From Saururus chinensis (Eukaryota > Streptophyta > Magnoliopsida > Piperales > Saururaceae): a DNA stretch of 64,000 nt. Position numbers and translations under genes: made by a program. The DNA is taken from NCBI GenBank assembly GCA_035235625.1, contig CP141149.1:33597753-33661752 (forward strand). The letters run 5' to 3'. Within the stretch, counting starts at the first letter, position 1. Each line of letters begins with the position of its first letter. This document shows positions 48,100 through 57,975 of the stretch, in pieces. The notes below the pieces were generated by a model. That model was not told the origin of the DNA. It saw only the letters and a list, made by a program, of their open reading frames with translations, and did no database searches.

Positions 48100-49020
48100 T
48101 TCCGCTTCTCCGCTCTAGTTCATCTTGCATTTATTTCTGCTCTGTGTTCGTTCCCTTTTCCGCCCCACTACTGTGCTTCGTGTTTGAGCACTACCGCCAA
48201 GATCCCATCCTCCGGTGTCCTTTGCCCTCCCAAATCCCGTTCTTCGTTGTATTTCATGTTTGTTTTCCCTAATTCTGCTAGTGTCCTTTATCCCAATTTC
48301 AATTTTGGGTGTTCATTGATTTCCCATCCTCTGGCTTTGTTTAACTCGTGAGCAACTTGGGTGGTGCCTGTAATTGCGGGCTGTGATTTCAATGCGACCA
48401 AGTTGATAAGATGCCGACATGAAAAATTTTAAAAACCAATAAAATGTTTGTGCCAAATTAATAAACACAGCTACTCTTCCTAATTATTCTTTCCTCCAGC
48501 CATTAGGACAAAATTGTCCAAGGTCGATTTGCCTCTTTATTTACTCTTTAATTAAATGTTGTTGTGGTTTTTAAATGCCGAAATAGGACAAGAAAATTTG
48601 GTGTATAAAGAAAAATAACCCAACTAATTCTAAATTAATTAGTTTCTAAATTACTTTATTTTAGGAGTAATGATGCTAGGGGACTTGATTGGTCAATAGA
48701 GTCATAGGGAAAAACATCTCCTCTTAGGAGGAGAATTGCATCCTTCAAAATAGTCTCTTGCTTATGATGGTTTTAGGAGATTGGGCATCACGACTACAAA
48801 TATGACGAGGATTACCCATGTAGGCTTTAGTGTGAGCTACTTTTTATCAGGTAGTAAAAATTTTCTTTAAACAATCTTTTGTCATATCTACCATAGCCAC
48901 CCTGTATACTCCGAGAGTGGAAGTGATAATTAGAAAACAAACAAGAAAAATTGGGGAGTATATAGTTAATAGGATCAACAACAACGACTACGAAGTGATG
49001 TCAATCATGGTCGAAAGGTT
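48100..49020. other. Leader-like sequence inside the MULE
   Basis: Bases 48110-48400 are pyrimidine-rich and less AT-rich than the surroundings, like a 5' untranslated leader or a captured host gene fragment. No transposase catalytic region (DDE) or other protein family can be read in this stretch. Confidence 0.3.
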
Positions 49021-49089
49021 GTGGTGAATGCGAGGGTTCATACTTTTACATTCAATATTACTCAGGTTTATTTGTATCTTTGCTCACAT

Positions 49090-49404
49090 CTTATTGTTAT
49101 GTGGGGAAAGCGGCGGGAGCTTATACAGGTAGGACTTTGTTACACATCTACTGCTTACAAAAATGTGTATTCAACACAATTCTATTCTCCTCGTGGTCAG
49201 GAGTATTGGGAGAGGGATATACCTTATGTGTTATTTCCTCCGAGAGCAACAAGCGAACCCAGTCGCCCACGGTCCGTTCACATTAGAAATACAATGGACT
49301 GTATGACTATGGAAAGAGATGGTAGAGGAGGGTATAAATGCGAGAAGTGCAAACAAAGTGGACATAATAGTAAATCATGTAGAAACCCTCATGTTGATTG
49401 GTAA
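49090..49404 (+). pseudogene. MULE transposase C-terminal fragment with zinc knuckle
   Basis: The frame ending at 49404 reads CYTSTAYKNVYSTQFYSP, then VLFPPRATSEPSRPRS, and finally CEKCKQSGHNSKSC, a CX2CX4HX4C zinc knuckle four codons before the stop region. This order (YS..AY..Y segment, a proline-rich bridge, then a zinc knuckle) is typical of the C-terminal end of MuDR-type transposases. The catalytic core and the MULE and SWIM domains upstream are not recognisable. Translation from an internal start is unlikely; treat it as a remnant. Confidence 0.65.
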
Positions 49405-49580
49405 ACATATAATACGTCTTTTTATTTTTTTATTTTAGGTATAATTATGTGTTCCTAGTGATCTTAATTATCTGTATATCATATGGATTATGTGGAGCCT
49501 TTTTATAGGCCAGGCCCGATTGATGAGTCAGTACTTGTCCAGCAGGAGTCGCATATGTCGGCTTCCATTTGGCGATGAGA
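49205..49580 (+). other. Junction between transposase remnant and PMD gene
   Basis: Only about 85 bp separates the transposase stop (49404) from the first PMD-like residues (RPGPIDESVLVQQESHMS, read from about 49508). Both are on the same strand. The spacing suggests that the PMD gene is a second gene of the element or once formed a joint transcript with the transposase. Confidence 0.35.
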
Positions 49581-51779
49581 GGTATGATAAGTTGATAACT
49601 CTTTATAAAAATTATTTTATTTTTTTAGATTATAAATTACATTGGGTTATAATTTTAAAATTTATTATAGGACCCTAGGTGCCTTGAGTGCACTAAACAT
49701 TTTATATATCTTTGTCAATGGCCTGTAGATGAGCGTATGTTACTGTATATCGAGCGAGCAGGATTTAGTCGAGTGAGCCTTCGATGGCTGCTAGGCGAGT
49801 TTTGTGAGCTCCTAGTGGATGCTACAAAGGTAGTTATCGAGCAACATGTACGGCTTATTTATTACATTTACTTGGGGCCACGATATTTGTGGATACCACG
49901 AGTAGCCATGTACATGTTTCAAATCTCTCCCTACTTGCAGACTTCAACATGGTGGGTGCTTATTCATGGGGCAAGTGCTACTCTTACTTTTTTATACCAA
50001 GAGTTAGGGAAAACATGTCAGACCATGACCTTGGGGATTGGAGGTTGTTTAAACCTTCTTCAGGTAAATAAATTCGTAACTTCAAATATTTTTGTTGTAT
50101 GTATAATTCCTTCATTTTTTTAATAACTTTTATCATATTTTGTGACATAGTTATAGTTGTGGGAGCATTTACACGTCAGTCGATCAAGTATTTAGATGGG
50201 TAACTTAGTCGAGGGTGTTCTATTAGGAGCGAGGTAGGCTCTATTTATTTTTATCACTTAATTTTTTTAGCAAGGTTTTATTTACATATGTTGGAACTCA
50301 TTTTTAAAATTTAACTCCTTAAGGTGGAATGTTCAGAAAAGGAAAACCAAAAATCCACAAGGAGTCCTCCGATTATATAGAGGGGAGTTAGACCACGAGC
50401 GGCCATATCATGTAATTTTATTTTATTATTAACTTGTTTACAATGATTATAAGATATGTGAGGTTATTTAAACTTAATTATCTTTATATATTATATAGGT
50501 TATTTGGCAGTTGCACTCACCGGGAGTATTAGTTGTGTTACCTCCTGTATGCACCCACGGTCGAGATGTGTGGCTATCGTGAATGCCACTAATCTGTTAT
50601 GAGAGTATAGAGATGTATATGTTGGACTGTGTAATGCTCCAGTTTAACATAGAGCAAGTGGACCCACCTTCTACCATTGAGTTTGTCTATCGCATCACTT
50701 GACGGGGCACCATATTACTGATTGGGTTATACATCATGCAACATATATCGCTTAATGAGATGATAGGAGAGCCACTATTATCCATGGGGAGATGACTACA
50801 ATATAGCAAGATATTCATAGCGCATATATGCAGTGGTATTTATCGATTACACGACAATATATTTTACCGCATAATGATGTAGAGGAGATGACATATTAGC
50901 CTAGAGGTACGTTCGAGGCAGCTTTGGTAAGTATAACTTTGTTAATTAAGACACATATTATTTTCTTATTTCTTATTTTTATAATTTTTAATTTATTTTT
51001 GTATAATTTTGTTTAGCGCAACATACACATGAGCATTTGACTGACATAATTAACACATGTACTTTGGGTGAGGACTTTTTAGCATTATGTTAGTTGATGC
51101 TTAAGGAGCATGATTGTCACGCCCCGGCGATGCCCGACCCGAGCCGAACCCGGTCCAAGGGCTAGTCAAGCGCGCGGGGGCGACGAAGTGAAATTGAGAA
51201 ATGATCTAGCGGAAGACTTAACCCTAACCACGAGCGATTAACAGAAATACGGAGTACGCACAATCCTTTGAGCAAGAGTAAATAAAAGGGAAGAAAGAGT
51301 GTTGCTTATCACAAAGTAAACAACTAATCTCAAACCCACAAGCTTAGTTAATTAAAGCCCACACCGGCTCAAAATAAGTCATAAGCATCACAACTGTAAA
51401 ATGTGACATAAATCCAAAACAAAGAACCCTACACAAATGTTCTAACATAAAGCATAAAACCCAAAGAAAATAAGTCACACAATGATCTCCATGATCACAT
51501 CCAAGCCATCTCCGACCTTTCCTCAAAGAGGAGATCTTGTTCGTTTGCGTGTCGCACCACTCAGCCCCAAATCAAAACACAAGAAAGAGGGGTGAGTTTA
51601 ACAAACTCTGCAATGGTTTTTAATATTACTAGTAACATTGAAAATACAATAGCATAGCAATATAGTCATTTAGATCAAAGATTTACATGATGCATCATTT
51701 TCTGATCACACATACATATCACCTAACACTGCATCATGGTGCATAATCCACATAATGTCATTAACATCATAACATCCTG

Positions 51780-52115
51780 CATGAAATGTATCTCTAACAT
51801 ACATATTCTATCATGCATTATATCAAAATCAACCTGCATGGATATATCTCTAGCATACATATTCCCACATGCATCATATCATAATCAACCTGCATGGATA
51901 TATTTCTAACATACATATTCCCACATGCATCATATCATAATCAACCTGCATGGATGTATCTCTAATATACATATTCCCACATGCATTATATCAAAATCAA
52001 CCTGCATGGATGTATCTCTAACATATATATTCCCACATGCATTATATCATAATCAACCTACATGGATGTATCTCTAACATACATATTTCCACATGCATTA
52101 TATCATAACAACCTC
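51780..52115. repeat. Tandem repeat in the solo LTR, 56 bp x about 6
   Basis: The unit reads CAACCTGCATGGATATATCT, a CATACATATTCCC stretch, then ACATGCATCATATCATAAT. It recurs every 56 bp from about 51780. The period equals that of the array at 19955-20330 in the related LTR sequence. Confidence 0.75.
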
Positions 52116-52220
52116 CATGAAGGAGTAATCACAAATTTGGTGTCACATAGACGGGAACATAGACAAGGCCACGAAGGCTTGTCATGGTCCAAAATTCTAC
52201 ACAAGAATTAAAGAAAGTTC

Positions 52221-52466
52221 AGGGTTGTCAATCCCTAATGTTGCTCGCCCTGGACGATCCTGGCCAAGGATGTCCCATTCTCACACAGAGAATCTAGAGC
52301 AGGGGTGTTCGCCCAGGGACATCTCCTGCGGAGGGAAGAGCCTAGGGTTGTCAATCCCTAATGCTGCTCGCCCTGGACGATCCTGGCCAAGGATGTCCCA
52401 TTCTCACACAGAGAATCTAGAGCAGGGGTGTTCGCCTAGGGACATCTCCTGCAGAGGGAAGAGCCC
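52221..52466. repeat. Direct duplication of 123 bp in the solo LTR
   Basis: 52221-52343 and 52344-52466 are almost identical. Each starts AGGGTTGTCAATCCCTAATG and ends GGGAAGAGCC. The high identity points to a recent duplication. It produces a 107-codon ORF with a repeated sequence that has no known family. Confidence 0.85.
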
Positions 52467-53472
52467 GAGTTCTCACACAGAGAACCCTAGAACACGTGGT
52501 AGCGGGGTGCACACGGCATACCACACTGGATTCTCAGGGTCCAGATGACACTCATAATAACATTCTCACAATCCGCAAGACAAGTACACAACTCGTCCTC
52601 ACATAATCCCATTTAATTAGACTCAACCCGGGGAGTGCACTCATTCCACACGGGAACTCAAATCAAAACATGTCCTTTCGGACCAATCAACTTACGATTA
52701 ATCCACGACCGATCAATTCGGCACACAATTTCACCACATTGCATCCAATCGGTCAAATTCGATTAACCTCAATGAAGCCTCAATTTGAAATCCATTCTCA
52801 TGATGCATGCAGCATGGTACATACGTGGGAAAGGCATACATGAATCCTAATCCATAATAAGTGCTCTTATCAGCCCCTAATGCATCATTCATAATCACAA
52901 TATCAAGCTTCAACATTATCATTTAACCTCTACATGTGTGTGTGTAACTAGTAGAAGTACTTCACTCAATGCATTTCAACATGCTTGAAATTAACTTACT
53001 ACTACACTACACATGTGAATTTCCATCTAAACATGAATTCCAGCAGAAATCATAGAAGAAGAATCGTTGAAATAGTATCCCAATTCAAATCTCAACCACA
53101 AAGGCTAGACACATATAAGATCATTCATTTCATCATTGAGTCATGACATTCACCAACATCCGCACACCAACTAACCACACTCTATCATGACAAATCAGTC
53201 CAATAATAAGTTGTAGTCTTACTGAAAATATGCTTAACCAAAGGGAATTAACCATTCATAATTTCAAGATGACATTTCCAACATCATGCCACAAAACATA
53301 AGCCATTCTATAAATCTCTAATCATATGTCCCAACTTCACAACCTCAATAGCATGCATTTTCAGGAACATAATATGGCTCAAAACACTCCACATTCACAT
53401 AAAAATGGCAAGCTAAAGTGAAATCATCGAAATAAACATCATATGCACAACATACAATTTTACTGTGTAGTC

Positions 53473-53632
53473 GTTCGAACGCTCTTCAGGCTGTTTGATC
53501 GGTTAAACGTAAAAATTTAAAATTCACAGTTTGGTCGTTCGAACGCCTAGCAGGCCATTCGATCGGCTGAACTGGAAAACTGTCGTTCCGACAGTGTTGC
53601 CGTTCGAACGCCCAGAAGGGCCGTTCGAACGC
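53473..53632. repeat. Cluster of GTTCGAACGC palindromes
   Basis: GTTCGAACGC occurs four times (53473, 53537, 53602, 53623), with related words GTTTGATCG, TTCGATCGGC and GTTCCGACA between. The core TTCGAA is palindromic. It is a short degenerate tandem array inside the LTR. Confidence 0.65.
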
Positions 53633-55136
53633 CAACAAGGCAGAACTGAATCATCTTCTTCCTTTCGCAAATCCAAACCGAAACACCATTGATAACACTT
53701 CAAATTCACATCTAACACCCTAATCATCATCAAAAGTCCTTCTTGACTTTCAGAATGTTAAACCATATCATAATAATGCAAAACCCTAAGAAATCGGGAT
53801 TAAATATATTCATTTTCTAATCATGTCATTAACACACCAATTTAAGCAACTCCATTTAAAATAAGCCAAAAATCAAGAATTTTACCATGGATAAACTGAG
53901 ATTTCGAAGACCCATTACCTTAGCACTCGATTAAGCTTGGATTGGAGAGTCACCCTTCTTGAAATCCTTGAAAACCCAATGAGTTTGAATTAAACTCTAT
54001 TAAAAATCGATTTACCAAAGAAATCCCTAATTAAAACCTAGATCTAGGGCTTGTTGATAGTAAAAATCGAATTTTGAATGTTATGGTTTGTAGTAAAACA
54101 CAAATCAGTAGTTTTTGATGTCCAAAAACGAATTGAAACAAGGGGAAAATGGTAGATTTGGAAGAGATTAAGAAGAAAACTAGGTTTAGTGCTTAATTGG
54201 AGTAGGCTTACCTTAATCTGCTTCTAATTCGGGCCTAATTGGGGATTAGGCCAGACCTCCCTCCTTAGCCTATTCCCAAAAATGTAAATGGCTTAGGTTT
54301 GCTCTTTTATAGTAAGGATTGGGGTATGTATGGGTAAGTTACGGAGTGTAAATAGAAAAAGTAGGCTAAAAATAGGTATTTTACAAATTTAAGTACTAAT
54401 TAAGCCTAAGAAAATTTTGAAATTTTTTGTATAACCTTAGGTAGATGTCTGGGTCCATTTGACCCAAAAACCAAAATTTCGACGGTGGGGCCCACAGAAT
54501 CCCACCAAAACCCTAATTTTTGGAAAAATAGTAAAAATTCAGAAAAATCCCAAAAAATCACATTTGTTTTAAAATCACTTCAAATCACTAATCTTAAAGT
54601 TGATTTTGGTTAAAACTGTCACAAATACTATTTATTCACGAAATCGCTGAATAAATCAGAAAACACGTAAGTCTCACGATAATCAATAATTAAAGGAAAC
54701 CAGAAACCGGTTTAGAGACGAGGGTCCTTACAATGATGATGTCCTTCATAGCTTGTCACTGCTTCAGTCGGTGATTATGGATGTTCATAACAATTATCCC
54801 ATCGACAGGTTGCTCAGACACAGCTGAGGCACGATTCATTCCCTGATATTCCATCTTCATTAGTAGCGCATAGCTCTCCTCCCTGTTCATCATTTTCAGC
54901 CACTCCACATGTAGCTTATCCTCAGTCATATCCGATATTATATTATAGACGACATCAATTAGCTAGTGTTGAGCCATCTATTACTTATGCGGAGCCAGGG
55001 CCAGAGCCACATCCAAAGCCAGAGCCACATCCAGAGCCAGAGTTAGCTTATCCTCAACCATATCCGATATTATATTATATACAACATCGGCCAGCTCGTG
55101 TTTAGCCATCTATTACTTATGCGGAGCCAGAGCCAA

Positions 55137-55578
55137 AGCCACATCCAAAGTCGGAGCCAAAGCCACATCCAGAGCCATAGCCGGAGCCAGAGCAAGCTGA
55201 TCATGAGGAGCATGTAGACCATGAGGAGGAGCTCGTACGACAACGTCGGGGTCAAGGACGTAGTTGATCATGACATTGAGTGCATTAGATTTATCATATG
55301 CTTCTTTTGAACTAAACATTTTATTAACGCGTGATATAATATATTTTATAAATATTTATATCTTACGCCACATCCAAAGCCGAAGCCAGAGCCTCATCCA
55401 AAGCCAGAACTAGAGCCAGAGCAGGCGGATCATGAGGAGCGGGTAGACCATGAGGAGGAGCTCGTATGGCAGTGTCAGGGTCGAGGACATAGGAGATCGT
55501 GACATTGAGTGTATTAAATTTGTCATATGTTTCTTTTAAACTAAACATTTTATTAACATGTGATGTAATATACGCTTA
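55137..55578. repeat. Direct duplication of the PMD 3' end
   Basis: 55137-55347 recurs with divergence at about 55368-55578. Both contain CACATCCAAAGCCG, GATCATGAGGAG, GACCATGAGGAGGAGCTCGT and the 3' flank CTAAACATTTTATTAAC. The second copy has decayed further. Confidence 0.7.
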
Positions 55579-55679
55579 TTTTTATGTTGTATAGATGATG
55601 GTTGATGTCGATAACTTTAATGTTATGTAAATAATAGTTAATGTAGATAAGTTTGATTTTTGTAAATGTTAATTTAAAC

Positions 55680-55935
55680 ATATGTATGGAATGTGTGTGG
55701 AATAAATGAACAGGGACAAATGTATTTGTATAATGTGTGTTGATTGAATTTATGATCGTATAATATGTGTGGAATGAATGACCAGGGGCAAATGTATTTG
55801 TATAATGTGTCGATTAAATTTATGATTGTGTTAATGTGTTGAATGAATGAACAGGGACAAATGTATTTGTATAATGTGTGTCAATTTAATTTATGATTAT
55901 ATAATGTATTGAATGAATGAACAGGGACATGTGTT
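55680..55935. repeat. Tandem repeat, about 80 bp x 3
   Basis: The phrase AATGAACAGGGACAAATGTA followed by TTTGTATAATGTGT recurs at about 55705, 55780 and 55850, with a partial copy at 55915. It lies between the PMD tail and the right end of the MULE. Confidence 0.65.
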
Positions 55936-56204
55936 AAATTTAGTTTAAAAGATTTTTTTTTTAAATTTTGAATTAGATTTCGTTATTCTAAAGGACAAAA
56001 TCAGTTAAAAACCAGACATGCGTGCTTTATTGTATTACTGATTTTGTCATTCTAAGGGTGACAAAATCGGCTTAACCTCTTGTACTTTAGAAGGACGGCC
56101 TTAAGCTTATTTCGTAATTTTAAAGGATGACATCGGCTTAACCCGTTATAACCCTATTTCGTCATTTAGAATGATAAAATTAACTTAAACTTGTTTTGTC
56201 CTTA

Positions 56205-56351
56205 TATAAATTTTTTTTAAAAAAAACCACATAAGCGTTAGTGGCTTGGCTAGCACTTATGTGATAAAAAATAATACCACTTTAAAAAATACTTTTTAAA
56301 ATATATTAATTTAATAAATTTTATTTTAATTATTATTTAAATAATTTTTTC
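56205..56351. repeat. Right terminal inverted repeat of the MULE
   Basis: Reverse-complement partner of 47785-47935. The matching 9-bp duplication TAATAATAA follows at 56352-56360. Confidence 0.7.
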
Positions 56352-56360
56352 TAATAATAA

Positions 56361-57975
56361 CAGGGCTCAATGTAAAGATGTTTTAAACTGTAGACAGACG
56401 AGAGTGAAGAGACAACGAACTAAAATTGAACTCGGCCCATATTACAAAGGGGCTTGCGGGGTGAAAGATGTGAGTGATGTCTGGGCCTGGCTCCGGATCC
56501 ACACGGGTGCCAATATGCATCATCTATTCCTTGAGGCCCGAAACGGGGAGCCGGGAGGTGGGGCCAGAGCCGAAGTGGGCACCACGACCGTCGGTGCCAA
56601 TGCTCATTGCTCACGGAGCAGGACAATAATCATCATTCATCGTCTCGTCGATCTCTCCACCGTATCCCCCCACTCATTTCACTTCCATTTCATGTCTTGC
56701 TTCGATATCATTATACAATTTCTTTGCTTCCTATCCTGGCCACCACAGACGGACGGTTCCAGCAAGAAAAGACGAAATCGAAATAGTTTGTGTCCTTGCA
56801 TATCTCTTTTAAAATGCCCTTTAAGTAGCTATATAGTATAAACATTGTAGCCTAAAATGTGCTCCATGTCTGGCAGTGTGACAACCACTAACAGCCATCC
56901 CTGCGCTCCCATGTCCATCTGCCACCCCAATCTTCATGTAATCTTGCCTCGGGCTCAAAAAGAAAATGAGACAAAATGAAAAACCCCACAAAGTTGGTGT
57001 TGGCCGTGACCGACCAAAAAAACTTCTCAAGTTGAAGTTGTTGGCTTCTAAAGCCTAAATGGTGAGCTAAACAGACTTTCGTGCCGTACCGATACGCGAT
57101 TGCGATACTGCCTCGTGCCGCTCGGGTCGTATCGCGCAAATCCGACGACCAGCGATCCGCTGCGCAGTTCATCATCCGACAATCGGGCGGATGAGTCGCG
57201 ATGTATTTCCGTTGAATACCGAAATCACCCCTGGGCGGGCGATGAACAAACGAAACTTTTTTGTCGCCCTTGCCGCAGCCACACGTGCAAAGGCAACTCG
57301 ATGTCACAATCCGAAATTCTGAGCAGATGAACTAATTATTGCCCGTAATAGATGAATTAATTGTAAGAGGGAGTTAATCAATTGGATTTACTTAAAACAA
57401 AACAACAAAGACATGAGCTCCATCTGCGGTCTCAAGAAAGATCATCATTAATCGGACAGAGAGAGCGAGACAGACGCAATCATCATTTCCTTCCATCAAC
57501 TCATCTCAATCTCGACGGCATCGTCTTCCCCGGCCCGCTCTAACGAACCTGATAAATTGCCATTTCCCTTTTCCCCTTGGCCTTCTTTTGGGTTTCCTCA
57601 CATCGAAAGCGAAGTCTCCTGCAAAAGCAGAAACACAGGGCGAGGGTGGAGGTGAGTGTCAGGGAAGGAGAGGTTAAATATAAAAAGGGGAGGGAAAACG
57701 ATTTCTTAAAGCTGCAGCAAAATCCATGCCCCTCGTCATCCTCGATTCCTGAATCCATACTCCCCGGAGGGCATGAGGAGGTATTTGAGAGGTGGATTGA
57801 GGAGGGACGGATTATGGTAGTTTGCCCCTTGTGCTGTTGGTTCGACCTTGGCTGGAGGGAGAGATTTGGCGCCGAATTTCTTCTGGGATTTTGAGATTTT
57901 CGTTTTCCCTGCTGGTCGCGCGCGGCTGCCTCGATGCTCTGAGGTCGTTTGCTGGATCGCGTTTGAGCTTGAGGC
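56361..57975. other. Intergenic DNA and formin promoter or leader
   Basis: Contains GC-rich patches (56450-56620 and 57070-57300) with ORFs on both strands that match no family. From about 57420 the sequence becomes rich in GAGA/CTTC-type stretches and then GC, as in plant 5' leaders. The formin transcript probably begins in this part. No TATA box can be assigned. Confidence 0.4.

Larger units (their letters stand above)
51110..54737 (-). mobile_element. Solo LTR (gypsy-type) inserted in the PMD gene
   Basis: The unit 51115-54732 (3618 bp) begins TGTCACGCCCCGG and ends GGGTCCTTACA. On the minus strand it starts TGTAAGGACCCTCG, a common plant gypsy LTR start, and CTATAAAAG near 54315 (minus) fits a TATA box. 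ATGAT at 51110-51114 and 54733-54737 is a perfect 5-bp duplication. Excising the unit restores the reading KEHDDVLHS in the PMD gene. No internal region, primer-binding site or coding domain is inside. It contains three repeat arrays, listed separately. Confidence 0.85.
49488..55270 (+). pseudogene. Decayed plant mobile domain (PMD) gene, split by a solo LTR
   Basis: PMD hallmarks are readable in shifting frames: RPGPIDESVL, then ERAGFSRVSLRWL, then LLGATIFVDTTSSHVHV with LLADFNMVGAYSWG, then WNVQKRK, then SPGVLVVLPPVC, and PLICYESIEMYM. Stops and frame changes between them, some at introns, rule out an intact product. The reading resumes after the solo LTR at 54738 (DDVLHSLSLLQSV). The tail is rich in PEPEPKPHPKPEP and ends RQRRGQGRS at about 55265. 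PMD proteins such as Arabidopsis MAIN and MAIL1 act in silencing and development, and many PMD copies ride in transposons. This copy belongs to the transposon-borne group, by context. Confidence 0.7.
47785..56351 (+). mobile_element. Mutator-like element carrying transposase remnant and a PMD gene
   Basis: The left end (47785 to about 47935) and the right end (about 56205-56351) are inverted repeats. Both show, going inward, TTATTTAAATAATAATT, then GGTATTATTTTTT, then a CACRTARGTGCTAG-type phrase and a T-run. A 9-bp duplication flanks them. Subterminal stretches on both sides (47930-48090 and 55975-56200) repeat the phrase GATTTCGTC..TTTAGAATGACAAAATC. Inside lie the zinc-knuckle end of a MULE transposase (about 49090-49404), then a decayed plant mobile domain gene (about 49488-50935 and 54738-55270) split by a solo LTR. 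Without the LTR the element is about 4.9 kb. No intact transposase catalytic domain is visible, so it is probably immobile on its own. Confidence 0.75.

Noticed and set aside
52225-52548. 107-codon ORF with internal repeat
   Set aside because: It comes from a 123-bp duplication in the solo LTR (123 is a multiple of 3, so the frame repeats).
56888-57307. 139-codon minus-strand ORF near the formin
   Set aside because: No family resemblance, no splice context, and it sits in the GC-rich promoter flank.
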